Assembly: GCF_000160775.2 (NCBI RefSeq)
Contig: NZ_CM001024.1
Coordinates: forward strand, 2,284,686-2,348,685
DNA from: Aeromicrobium marinum DSM 15272
GTDB lineage: Bacteria; Actinomycetota; Actinomycetes; Propionibacteriales; Nocardioidaceae
DNA: 64,000 nt
Direction: 5' to 3'
Shown one piece after another: positions 24,786-32,037 of the stretch; position 1 is the first letter of the stretch, and each line of letters begins with the position of its first letter. Below the pieces are notes generated by a model. That model had not been told where the DNA came from. It ran no database searches and worked only from the letters and a program-made list of their open reading frames with translations. A program made the translations under genes and the position numbers.

Positions 24786-25321
24786 GAAGCCTCCCGCAGA
24801 CGATCGCGGACCGACTCCGGCGCCGGCGCCTCGGGGTCGTCGGTCCACACGGAGGCCAGCCGCTCCAAGCGTCCGCCGGCGACGTCGTAGAAGTTCATCC
24901 GCTCCAACGGGGTCGAGTAGGCGTGCACGCTGACCGCGGTCGCAGCCGCCGTGTTGCGGACGTCGTGCACGTAGTGCTCCCCGAACCGGACCGTCTCGCC
25001 GGTCGATCGCTCGTTGTCGTGCAGCTCTCCGACCCCGGTCCACACCGACTCGGTCAGTGCACCCTCGACGACGGTGAAGGCTCCGGCCGACCCCCCGTGG
25101 TCGTGCAGCTGGGTGCCCTGCTCCGTGGTCCAGCTGATCAGCCAGATGTCGACCTGGGCGTCACGGTGCAGCCGGACGTGCCAGCGATGGTCGACGTCGG
25201 CCTCGACGGCATACAGGCCGGCCCGGACATCGGCCGCGACGGCGGTCGTGAGACCGACGAGCTCTGCCAGGCTCAGCGGCGTGGCAGCGGACTTCCTGGC
25301 GGGAGCGGGATGCGCGGACAT
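24782..25321 (-). CDS. Cysteine dioxygenase-family protein
   Basis: A 179-residue cupin enzyme of the type I cysteine/thiol dioxygenase family, which oxidises a free thiol to a sulfinate with O2 and Fe(II). TQLHDHGGSAGAFTVVEG carries two iron histidines and HYVHDVRNT the third; a following SVHAYSTPL matches family members. It may act on cysteine or 3-mercaptopropionate. I took the ATG at 25321 (MSAHPAP). It is first in an operon with rhodanese and the OpuC-type importer. Confidence 0.9.
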   Translation of the reverse strand: MSAHPAPARKSAATPLSLAELVGLTTAVAADVRAGLYAVEADVDHRWHVRLHRDAQVDIWLISWTTEQGTQLHDHGGSAGAFTVVEGALTESVWTGVGELHDNERSTGETVRFGEHYVHDVRNTAAATAVSVHAYSTPLERMNFYDVAGGRLERLASVWTDDPEAPAPESVRDRLREAS

Positions 25322-25487
25322 GACGGCATCACACACCCGCCCGACCGGCGTTCCGGGGCCATCCCGCCACCTGAGACCGTGGCCGACGGGCGGCCGGCTC
25401 TGGTACCCCGGGGTGATTGGTGGACCGGCCGGACCGTAGGTTAGAGTTGCGTTCGCTGTTCGGCCCGAGGGCCGGGAGCACGCATGA

Positions 25488-25561
25488 GGCCCCGTGGCGC
25501 AGTTGGTTAGCGCGCCGCCCTGTCACGGCGGAGGTCGCGGGTTCGAGTCCCGTCGGGGTCG
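25488..25561 (+). tRNA. tRNA-Asp (anticodon GTC)
   Basis: Acceptor GGCCCCG pairs with CGGGGTC, anticodon loop CTGTCAC gives GTC, and the T-arm contains GGGTTCGAGTCCC. The CCA end is not encoded. Anticodon position 34 is G, the site of queuosine, matching the gluQ gene upstream. Confidence 0.97.
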
Positions 25562-25573
25562 CAGAGCAAGCAA

Positions 25574-25609
25574 CGAGAGGGTCCACGCCACCAGGCGTGG
25601 GCCCTCTCG
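25574..25609 (+). terminator. Terminator after tRNA-Asp
   Basis: Sixteen-base arms 25574-25589 and 25594-25609 (CGAGAGGGTCCACGCC) pair with a single G-T wobble around an ACCA loop, 12 bases beyond the tRNA. Confidence 0.8.
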
Positions 25610-25741
25610 TCGTCTCGCCCTCCCCTCCCCACGAAATGTGCAGAAGATGTTCGTCTCGCGAGGCCGAACGACCACGAACTCCCCACATCGCGGGGGTCCG
25701 GGTGCGTGGGATAAGGTGGTCGTCGCTCGCCACGCGAGCAC

Positions 25742-25815
25742 GGCCAGGTAGCTCAGTTGGTACGAGCGACCGCCTGAAAAGCGGTAGGTCGCCGGTTCGA
25801 CCCCGGCCCTGGCCA
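25742..25815 (+). tRNA. tRNA-Phe (anticodon GAA)
   Basis: Acceptor GGCCAGG pairs perfectly with CCTGGCC. The anticodon arm ACCGC-CTGAAAA-GCGGT gives GAA, and the T-arm has CCGGTTCGACCCCGG. CCA is not encoded. A possible -10 element TAAGGT lies about 25 bases upstream. The 3' 19 bases of the gene are repeated at 25939. Confidence 0.97.
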
Positions 25816-26014
25816 CGGGAACACGGGTCCGCGAGGTACGAGCGGGCCCGTTTTTTCGTGGGCTCGGGCCGGCGGGAGAACCGGCGAGGTCGCCTGGGGG
25901 TCCCCCCTGCACGGAGCGCAGCGGAGTGCTCGGGGGAGTCGACCCCGGCCCTGGCCACGGGAACACGGGTCCGCGAGGTACGAGCGGGCCCGCTTTTTTC
26001 GTGGGCTCGGGCCG
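25797..26014. repeat. Direct repeat of tRNA-Phe 3' end plus terminator (attachment-site-like)
   Basis: Copy 1 is 25797-25871 and copy 2 is 25939-26014. They are identical apart from one inserted C in copy 2, and the offset is 142 bases. Each copy holds the T-loop-to-acceptor 3' part of tRNA-Phe (19 bases) and the following terminator. The 67 bases between contain short palindromes (for example GGGGGTCCCCCC) and no gene. Such duplication of a tRNA 3' end is what site-specific integration leaves behind. Confidence 0.85.
25823..25856 (+). terminator. Intrinsic terminator of tRNA-Phe
   Basis: ACGGGTCCGC (25823-25832) pairs with GCGGGCCCGT (25842-25851), followed by a run of six T at 25851-25856. 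It is the only classic hairpin-plus-T-tract terminator here, and is repeated with one extra base at about 25965-25999. Confidence 0.85.
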
Positions 26015-26058
26015 TCCGCCTGCCCGAAGCGCCGGCGCTCCCCCGCTAGGTTGGCCGC

Positions 26059-27774
26059 ATGCACCTCGTCGGCATCGATCTCGCCTGGGGCGAGAAGAAG
26101 CCCACCGGGGTCGCGGTGCTCGACCCGGCCGGCCGGCTCGTGCACCTGTCGTCACAGCGGCGCGACGCCGACATCCTCGAGGCGGTCCGGCCGTGGGTCG
26201 AGGGCGACTGCCTGGTGGCGGTCGACGCGCCCCTCATCGTCACCAACGACACCGGCAACCGGCCCGCGGAGCGCGGCCTCAACGCCGACTTCGCCCGCTT
26301 CGACGCCGGCGCCCACCCGGTCAACCGCGGCAAGCCCGAGTTCGCCGACACCCCTCGCGGCGCCCGCCTCGCCGAGGCGCTCGGCCTCGACATCCACCCG
26401 GCATCGACGTCCCGGCGGCGGGCGATCGAGGTGTACCCGCACCCCGCCACCGTCGCCCTGTTCCGGCTCGGCCGGATCCTGGCCTACAAGAACAAGCCGG
26501 GCCGCACGCTGGACGGCATGCGCGCGCAGCTGCTGCGGCTCACCCAGCTGCTGGACGGCCTGGCCGACGCGCGGCCGGCGCTCCACCTCGACCACCCGGA
26601 CTGGCACGCGCTCGTCGAGGCCGTGACGTCGGCCGGACGCAAGAGCGAGCTGCGCACCGCCGAGGACCAGGTCGACGCGGTGGTGTGCGCCTACGTGGCG
26701 ATGGTCGCCGCGCAGGACCCCGGCGCGGTCACGACCTACGGCGACGCCGACACCGGCTACATCGTCACGCCGACGCTGCCCGCCGACCACACCCCCGCCC
26801 CGCGGGCCCGGCAGCAGCCGGTCAGCCGTGCGGTCCAGCGGTACGCCGAGGAACACCCCGCGCTCGTCGACCTGACCGCCCACTACACCCGGTCCGTCAT
26901 CGGGCTCCTCGACGAGGCCGGCATCGACTACCTGACCGTGAGCGGTCGGGCCAAGAGCGTGGCGTCGTTCGCCACGAAGGCGGCACGCACCGCGGGTGGC
27001 CGACGCGTCTTCACCCGGCCGCTCACCGAGATCACCGACCAGATCGGCATCCGCGTCATCACCTACGTCCAGAGCGACGTGGCCGCCGTCGCGGAGCTGC
27101 TCGCCGAGGAGATGTCGGTCCTCGAGGACCGCGACATGGGGCGCGAGACCGCCGGCGAGGGACGGTTCGGCTACGCCAGCCGGCACCTGCTCGTCGCGGC
27201 CGGCGACCTGCGACCCGCCCAGGTCCAGGTGCGCACGGTGCTGCAGCACGCCTGGGCCGAGTTCGAGCACGACATCCGCTACAAGGGCACGATCCCCGCC
27301 GAGCACGCCTCGGACTTCGACCGTCGCTTCACCCTGGCGGCCGGCCTGCTGGAGCTCGCCGACCGGGAGTTCTCGACGATCCGGTCACGGCTGCACGGGT
27401 GGATGCGGGACCAGCGGCCCGAGATGGACGCCGGCGACCCCCGCATCAGCCCCCAGGAGCTCGCCAGCTTCCTCGCGGGCCGGTTCACCGACGCCGGCTG
27501 GTCACGCACCGACCACTACGCCTGGGTCTCCGGGCTGCTGCTCGAGCTGGGCGTCACGTCGCTGGACGAGCTGGGCGGACTGCTGTCGTCGGTCGACAGC
27601 GAGATCATCACCGGCCGCATGGAGTACCAGTACCCGCCCGGCGCGGTCCGTCGCCTCGACGACGCCCTGCTCGCGATCTTCGGTCAGCGGTACCTGCAGC
27701 TGACCGGCAACGCGCACCGGCAGGAGGCGCTGGAGTCGCGGCTGGCGAAGCTGCGCACCTCGCCGACCGACTGA
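26059..27774 (+). CDS. DUF429 domain fused to RelA/SpoT-type alarmone synthetase
   Basis: A 571-residue fusion. Residues 1-230 match DUF429, an RNase H-like fold: VGIDLAWGEKK (D6), VAVDAPL (D56), EVYPHP (E124) and EDQVDAVV (D203/D206). Residues ~255-415 form a nucleotide pyrophosphokinase domain: SGRAKSVASF (R297, K299, S300), TDQIGIRVI (D327), GYASRH (371-376) and QVRTVLQHAWAEFEHDIRYK (390-409), all intact. The remaining ~155 residues are helical and unassigned. HD hydrolase, TGS and ACT domains are absent, so it is not a Rel. It could make (p)ppGpp or pyrophosphorylate another target. A TAGGTT box six bases before the ATG implies a leaderless mRNA. Confidence 0.85.
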   Translation: MHLVGIDLAWGEKKPTGVAVLDPAGRLVHLSSQRRDADILEAVRPWVEGDCLVAVDAPLIVTNDTGNRPAERGLNADFARFDAGAHPVNRGKPEFADTPRGARLAEALGLDIHPASTSRRRAIEVYPHPATVALFRLGRILAYKNKPGRTLDGMRAQLLRLTQLLDGLADARPALHLDHPDWHALVEAVTSAGRKSELRTAEDQVDAVVCAYVAMVAAQDPGAVTTYGDADTGYIVTPTLPADHTPAPRARQQPVSRAVQRYAEEHPALVDLTAHYTRSVIGLLDEAGIDYLTVSGRAKSVASFATKAARTAGGRRVFTRPLTEITDQIGIRVITYVQSDVAAVAELLAEEMSVLEDRDMGRETAGEGRFGYASRHLLVAAGDLRPAQVQVRTVLQHAWAEFEHDIRYKGTIPAEHASDFDRRFTLAAGLLELADREFSTIRSRLHGWMRDQRPEMDAGDPRISPQELASFLAGRFTDAGWSRTDHYAWVSGLLLELGVTSLDELGGLLSSVDSEIITGRMEYQYPPGAVRRLDDALLAIFGQRYLQLTGNAHRQEALESRLAKLRTSPTD

Positions 27775-27777
27775 CCC

Positions 27778-28647
27778 TCAGACCTTCTGCGGGACCTCCT
27801 GGGGCTGCCAGCCGGGCGGCCCGAAGACGTAGCCGAGCTTGGTGCGCAGGCTCTTCGCCCCGCGGACGTCACGGGCGATCCGCACGTACTCGCCGTACTG
27901 CAGCCGCATCAGGTTGTAGGTGTCGACCTTGTACGTGAGGCCGTACGTGGGTCGCTGCTTCTCCGCGGCGAAGGTGCCGAAGATCCGGTCCCAGATGATG
28001 AAGATGCCCGCGTAGTTCTTGTCGAGGTACTCCGGATCGCTCCCGTGGTGGACCCGGTGGTGCGACGGCGTGTTCATCACCAGCTCGACCGGGCGCGGGA
28101 GCCGGTCGACCAGCTCGGTGTGCACGAAGAACTGGTAGATGAGGTTGAAGCCGAAGGCCACGTAGAGCGTCCACGGGGCGAAGCCCAGAAGCGGCAGCGG
28201 CAGCCAGAAGAAGAACTCGAACCACGGGTTCCACTTCTGCCGCAGGGCGGTGCCGAAGTTCATGTACTCGCTGGAGTGGTGGGCCTGGTGGCCGGCCCAG
28301 CCGATGCGCACCCGGTGACTGAACCGGTGGTGGAAGTAGTAGCCCAGGTCGAGGCCGAGGAACAGCACCACCCAGTACCACCAGGTGTCGGTCGGCAGCT
28401 CCCACAGCGCGAGGTAGCTGAACACCGCCACGAAGCCGAAGAACGACAGCACCTTGAACACCGTGAGGAAGAAGACCGAACCGATCCCCATCGAGATCGA
28501 CGTCCGGGCGTCCTTGAGGGCGTACCCGGTGACGTTGTCGTCGTGGTCGAGCCACTTCAACGCTGCCAGCTCGATGAGGATCGTCAGCAGGAAGAACGGT
28601 GCCGCCCAGGTGACGGGATTCTTCAGCGGATCGAGCAGGTCGTTCAT
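27778..28647 (-). CDS. Sterol desaturase/fatty acid hydroxylase-family protein
   Basis: A 289-residue membrane di-iron enzyme with four or so helices. The eight-histidine set is complete: HHRFSHR, HQAHH and HHRVHHG. Family members hydroxylate or desaturate lipids, carotenoids or sterols using O2; the product here cannot be named. The ATG at 28647 faces the divergent tetR gene across 67 bases containing a palindromic operator, so repression by that TetR is likely. It converges on the DUF429 fusion gene with a three-base gap. Confidence 0.9.
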   Translation of the reverse strand: MNDLLDPLKNPVTWAAPFFLLTILIELAALKWLDHDDNVTGYALKDARTSISMGIGSVFFLTVFKVLSFFGFVAVFSYLALWELPTDTWWYWVVLFLGLDLGYYFHHRFSHRVRIGWAGHQAHHSSEYMNFGTALRQKWNPWFEFFFWLPLPLLGFAPWTLYVAFGFNLIYQFFVHTELVDRLPRPVELVMNTPSHHRVHHGSDPEYLDKNYAGIFIIWDRIFGTFAAEKQRPTYGLTYKVDTYNLMRLQYGEYVRIARDVRGAKSLRTKLGYVFGPPGWQPQEVPQKV

Positions 28648-28670
28648 GGCACCTCCGGCTATATGACTTC

Positions 28671-28708
28671 GTAGTAAGTTACCACGAGTTCACATCCTGC
28701 GCTAGAGT
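28671..28708. promoter_or_regulatory. Operator and promoter between sterol desaturase and tetR
   Basis: 28671-28685 (GTAGTAAGTTACCAC) is an odd-centred inverted repeat with one mismatch. For tetR, TTACCA (28679-28684) and TAGAGT (28703-28708) are 18 apart, and the predicted start is the ATG at 28715. The palindrome overlaps the -35 and lies just upstream of the divergent desaturase. Confidence 0.6.
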
Positions 28709-28714
28709 GCAGCC

Positions 28715-29356
28715 ATGGTCGCCGTCGCACATGCCAGACCGAACGCCGGCACGAAGGGTGTCCCGCGGCTGGAGCGCGAGACCCAGATCCTCCGGGTCGC
28801 CACCGAGGAGTTCGGTTCCGCCGGCTTCGCCGGCACCAACATCCAGGCCGTGGCCGACCGCGCCGGCATCTCCAAGCCGCTGATCTACAACTACTTCGGC
28901 TCCAAGGAGTGCCTGTACGCCGCGTGCCTCGACCACGCCGGCACGGTGCTCGGCGGGGAGATCGAGCGGATCGCCCGCGGCGACGCGGTCGGGCTCGAAC
29001 GGGGCCTGCGCACCCTCGCCGGCATGTTCACCATCCTGGAGCCGCAGCCGTACCTGTGGCGACTGCTGCACGACCCCACGGCCCCGACCACGGGCGCGGT
29101 CGCCGAGACGGTGGCCGACCACACCGACCGCATCGCAGCGCTCGCCCACGAGGGCGTCACCGAGCTGCTGGGGTTGAGCGGCAACACCGATCCGCTCGAC
29201 ATCTCCGCGATGACCGCGACCTGGCTGGGCATCGTCGACTCGTTGATGGGCTGGTGGGTCGACCATCCCGGCGAGTCCGCCGATGCGATGCTCGACCGGT
29301 GCGTGCGCCTCGTCCGGGCGTTGTTCTCCGACGCCGCCCGAGGCCAGCTCGCATGA
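28715..29356 (+). CDS. TetR-family transcriptional regulator
   Basis: A 213-residue regulator with the HTH GTNIQAVADRAGISKPLIYNYFGSKE and a TetR C-terminal ligand domain. Its stop overlaps the start of the downstream SDR gene (ATGA), so both are co-expressed. The operator at 28671-28685 suggests control of itself, the SDR and the divergent sterol desaturase. The effector is probably a lipid-like molecule handled by those enzymes. Start chosen at ATG 28715, six bases after TAGAGT. Confidence 0.9.
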   Translation: MVAVAHARPNAGTKGVPRLERETQILRVATEEFGSAGFAGTNIQAVADRAGISKPLIYNYFGSKECLYAACLDHAGTVLGGEIERIARGDAVGLERGLRTLAGMFTILEPQPYLWRLLHDPTAPTTGAVAETVADHTDRIAALAHEGVTELLGLSGNTDPLDISAMTATWLGIVDSLMGWWVDHPGESADAMLDRCVRLVRALFSDAARGQLA

Positions 29357-30159
29357 GGGCCGCGGACCTGACGGTCGTGCTCACCGGGTCGTCGAGCGGG
29401 ATCGGGGCCGAGGCCGCCCGTCAGCTGGCCGCCCGCGGCGCCACGGTCTGCCTGCTGGCCCGTCGGGCCGACGAGCTCGAGGCGGTGTGGGCCGAGATCG
29501 TCGCCGGCGGCGGCACCGCCCACACCTACCCCGTCGACCTGACCGACCCGGACGAGACCTCCGAGGTCGTGGCCCGCCTGCTGTCCGACCACCCGCGCAT
29601 CGACGTGCTGGTCAACAACGCCGGCCGGTCGATCCGGCGCAGCGTCGCCAGCTCGGTCGATCGCGCCCACGACTACGAGCGCACGATGGCCGTCAACTAT
29701 CTCGGCGCGGTCCGCCTCACCCTCGGCCTGCTCCCGCGCTTCCTGGAGCAGGGCCACGGCCACGTGGTGATGAGCTCGACGATGTCGACCCAGGTGCCCG
29801 TGCCACTGTTCTCGGCCTACCTCGGCAGCAAGGCGGCACTGGAGTCGTTCGCACGATCGCTCGCGGCCGAGAACGCGCATCGGGGCATCACCACGACCGT
29901 CGTGAACTTCCCGATGGTGCGCACCCGCATGTCGGGCGCCACCGACATCTACGCCGCCATGCCGATGATGTCCGCCCGCCGGGCCGGCGGGTGGCTCGTG
30001 AAGGCCAGCCTCGACCGGCCGACGCGCGTCAGCAGCCTGAGCGGCACCGCGGCCGAGATCGGCATGGCAGCCGTGCCGGGTCTGGTGACCCGTGTCGTCA
30101 CCCCGGGCATCCGCCGCATGGACAAGCGGCTCGCCCGCCGGGTGCGGTCAGCCGACTGA
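29353..30159 (+). CDS. Short-chain dehydrogenase/reductase
   Basis: A 268-residue SDR: TGSSSGIG cofactor motif, VNNAGRS, SSTMSTQ with the catalytic Ser, and YLGSK with Tyr and Lys. An Arg pair (ARRAD) after strand 2 suggests NADP(H). The arrangement with a TetR and a lipid hydroxylase points to lipid or ketone reduction. The C-terminus (RRMDKRLARRV) is basic. Its 3' end overlaps the convergent membrane-protein gene by about 12 bases. Confidence 0.88.
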   Translation: MRAADLTVVLTGSSSGIGAEAARQLAARGATVCLLARRADELEAVWAEIVAGGGTAHTYPVDLTDPDETSEVVARLLSDHPRIDVLVNNAGRSIRRSVASSVDRAHDYERTMAVNYLGAVRLTLGLLPRFLEQGHGHVVMSSTMSTQVPVPLFSAYLGSKAALESFARSLAAENAHRGITTTVVNFPMVRTRMSGATDIYAAMPMMSARRAGGWLVKASLDRPTRVSSLSGTAAEIGMAAVPGLVTRVVTPGIRRMDKRLARRVRSAD

Positions 30160-30504
30160 GGTCTCCCGCACCTGCCCCTGTCGCAGGATGAGGTAGACCG
30201 CCAGACCCACGGCCACGCCGGGGACGACCCCGAGCAGCAGCGCGATCCATCCGCGGCGGACCTTGAGCACGACGGCGTCACGGACCACCCAGATCGCCAG
30301 GGCCGCGTACGTGAACAGGACGTCGGTCGAGTACCCCGACGCGTAGGGGTTCACGAACCCGTCCAGGGCGCCGCCCCACACGTCCCAGCCGTCGTCGACG
30401 AGCGCCGGCACCACGATCACCACGAAGGCGACGGTGAACCCGACCGCCACCGCGGCGAGGAGGAGTCGAGCAGTCCGGTCGAGGGTGTCGCTGCGTGCTT
30501 CCAT
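30148..30504 (-). CDS. Small membrane protein, DUF2834-like
   Basis: A 118-residue protein with three hydrophobic segments. The central YSTDVLFTYAALAIWVVRDA resembles the DUF2834 family signature (an aspartate before a helix). Function unknown. I begin at the ATG at 30504; an earlier in-frame start at 30528 would reach the long palindrome. Nothing in the neighbourhood suggests a role. Confidence 0.65.
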   Translation of the reverse strand: MEARSDTLDRTARLLLAAVAVGFTVAFVVIVVPALVDDGWDVWGGALDGFVNPYASGYSTDVLFTYAALAIWVVRDAVVLKVRRGWIALLLGVVPGVAVGLAVYLILRQGQVRETSVG

Positions 30505-30528
30505 GCGGCCACCGTAGTCCGAACCCAA

Positions 30529-30593
30529 CCCAGAAGTGCTCCCACATCAACCGTTCCTGCGGCGGCAAAGGTTGATCTGGGAGCACTTCTGGG
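30529..30593. repeat. Long palindrome, family C, in a divergent intergenic region
   Basis: Arms 30529-30552 and 30570-30593 pair at 23 of 24 positions (CCCAGAAGTGCTCCCA outer part) around a 17-base loop. Unlike most such elements here it lies upstream of two genes, between the DUF2834-like gene and the dehydrogenase gene. Confidence 0.8.
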
Positions 30594-30686
30594 GCGTACG
30601 ATCGACGACAGGCCCACCACCCTGCGGCCGACGAGGACCGTGCCCACCACCGCGCGGCCACCACCACGAGAGAAGAGAGCACCACC

Positions 30687-31754
30687 GTGACCGTCTTCAG
30701 CCATCCGCACGAGCAGGTCGTCTTCTGCCACGACCCCGCCAGCGGCCTCCGCGCCATCATCGGCCTGTACTCCACGGCCCTCGGCCCGGGGCTCGGCGGC
30801 ACCCGCTTCCACCCCTACGCCTCGGAGGCCGACGCGCTCGCCGACGTGCTGAACCTCAGTCACGGCATGGCCTACAAGAACGCGCTCGCCGGCCTGGACC
30901 TCGGCGGCGGCAAGGCCGTCATCATCGGCGACCCCCGCACCGACAAGTCCGAGGCCCTGTTGCGGGCCTACGGCAGGTTCGTCGAGTCGCTGGCAGGCCG
31001 GTACTACACGGCCTGTGACGTCGGCACGTTCAGCCCCGACATGGACGTGATCGCCCGCGAGACCTCGTACGTCACGGGGCGGACCGTCGAGCACGGCGGG
31101 GCCGGCGACTCCTCGGTGCTCACCGCCTTCGGCGTCTACCAGGGCATGCGGGCCGCGGCGCAGCACCGCTGGGGCTCCCCGTCGCTCGCCGGGCGCACCG
31201 TCGGTGTCGCCGGGGTCGGCAAGGTCGGGCGGCACCTGGTCAGCCACCTGGTCGAGGAGGACGCCCGGGTCGTCGTCACCGACCCCGTCGACGCGGCCGT
31301 GAGCCACGTCCTCTCCCTGTCGTCGGACGTCCGGTCCGTCGCGTCGACGGAGGCGCTCCTGGCCGAGCCGCTCGACGTCTACGCCCCCTGCGCGCTGGGC
31401 GGCGCGCTCACCGACGCCGTCGTGCAGACGCTCTCGGCCGGCATCGTCTGCGGCGGCGCCAACAACCAGCTGGCGCACCCCGGGGTCGCCAAGCTCCTCG
31501 ACGAGGCCGGCATCACCTACGCGCCGGACTACTGCGTCAACGCCGGAGGGGTCATCCAGGTGGCCGACGAGCTCGACGGCTTCGACTTCGACCGGGCGAA
31601 GCGACGCGCCACGGGCATCTTCGACACGACGCTGGCCGTGCTCGAACGAGCCGCGAGCGACGGCACCACCACCGCGGACGCCGCCGACCGGCAGGCCGAG
31701 CAGCGCATGCGCGAGATCGGACGACTCGGACAGGTCTGGCTGCCGACCCGCTGA
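30687..31754 (+). CDS. Leucine/valine/phenylalanine dehydrogenase family protein
   Basis: A 355-residue Glu/Leu/Phe/Val dehydrogenase that oxidatively deaminates a branched-chain or aromatic amino acid with [13 protein letters not shown] and [19 protein letters not shown] carry the catalytic lysines, [13 protein letters not shown] is the Rossmann loop, and [11 protein letters not shown] the NAD region. The family is typical of Streptomyces valine dehydrogenase. GTG start with AGAGAG ribosome-binding sequence upstream. It may feed branched-chain precursors into fatty-acid synthesis. Confidence 0.9.
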   Translation: MTVFSHPHEQVVFCHDPASGLRAIIGLYSTALGPGLGGTRFHPYASEADALADVLNLSHGMAYKNALAGLDLGGGKAVIIGDPRTDKSEALLRAYGRFVESLAGRYYTACDVGTFSPDMDVIARETSYVTGRTVEHGGAGDSSVLTAFGVYQGMRAAAQHRWGSPSLAGRTVGVAGVGKVGRHLVSHLVEEDARVVVTDPVDAAVSHVLSLSSDVRSVASTEALLAEPLDVYAPCALGGALTDAVVQTLSAGIVCGGANNQLAHPGVAKLLDEAGITYAPDYCVNAGGVIQVADELDGFDFDRAKRRATGIFDTTLAVLERAASDGTTTADAADRQAEQRMREIGRLGQVWLPTR

Positions 31755-31766
31755 CCGGGGCGGCCG

Positions 31767-31937
31767 TCAGCTGGCGGCCGGGTCCTCACGGTCGAGGTCG
31801 ACGTACTGTTCAGGGATCGGGTCGCCCGACTCCCCGTGGAGTTCTCGCTGCAGGGTGGAGAAGTCCGTATCAGGTGTGCGGTACTTCAACTCACGCGCAA
31901 CTTTGGTCTGCTTGGCTTTCGCACGGCCGCGCCCCAT
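31767..31937 (-). CDS. DUF3073 protein
   Basis: A 56-residue basic-then-acidic protein starting MGRGRAKAKQTKVARELKY, the hallmark of DUF3073, which is confined to actinobacteria. Its role is unknown. The first half is strongly basic and could bind nucleic acid. The gene lies near purF/purM in many actinobacteria, as here. The start at 31937 is preferred to an upstream one because every homologue I recall begins MGRGR. Confidence 0.9.
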   Translation of the reverse strand: MGRGRAKAKQTKVARELKYRTPDTDFSTLQRELHGESGDPIPEQYVDLDREDPAAS

Positions 31938-32037
31938 GGGTCGACCCCCTCGCAACGTAGTCAGTATGTCGTGCAGCCAGCCTACAGAAGAACCCTGAGG
32001 ACGGCTCGCCTACCCCCCGGTAGCGGCCCCGTGCGTC

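Noticed and set aside
25321..25487. Promoter of tRNA-Asp from TTGGTG and TAGGTT words.
   Set aside because: Spacing is 14 or 19 bases with weak matches; not reported as a feature.
25742..27774. An intact prophage or integrated island at tRNA-Phe.
   Set aside because: Only 67 bases lie between the two copies and there is no integrase, so only a remnant is supported.
26059..27774. A standard Rel/SpoT enzyme.
   Set aside because: It lacks HD, TGS and ACT domains and has a DUF429 domain instead.
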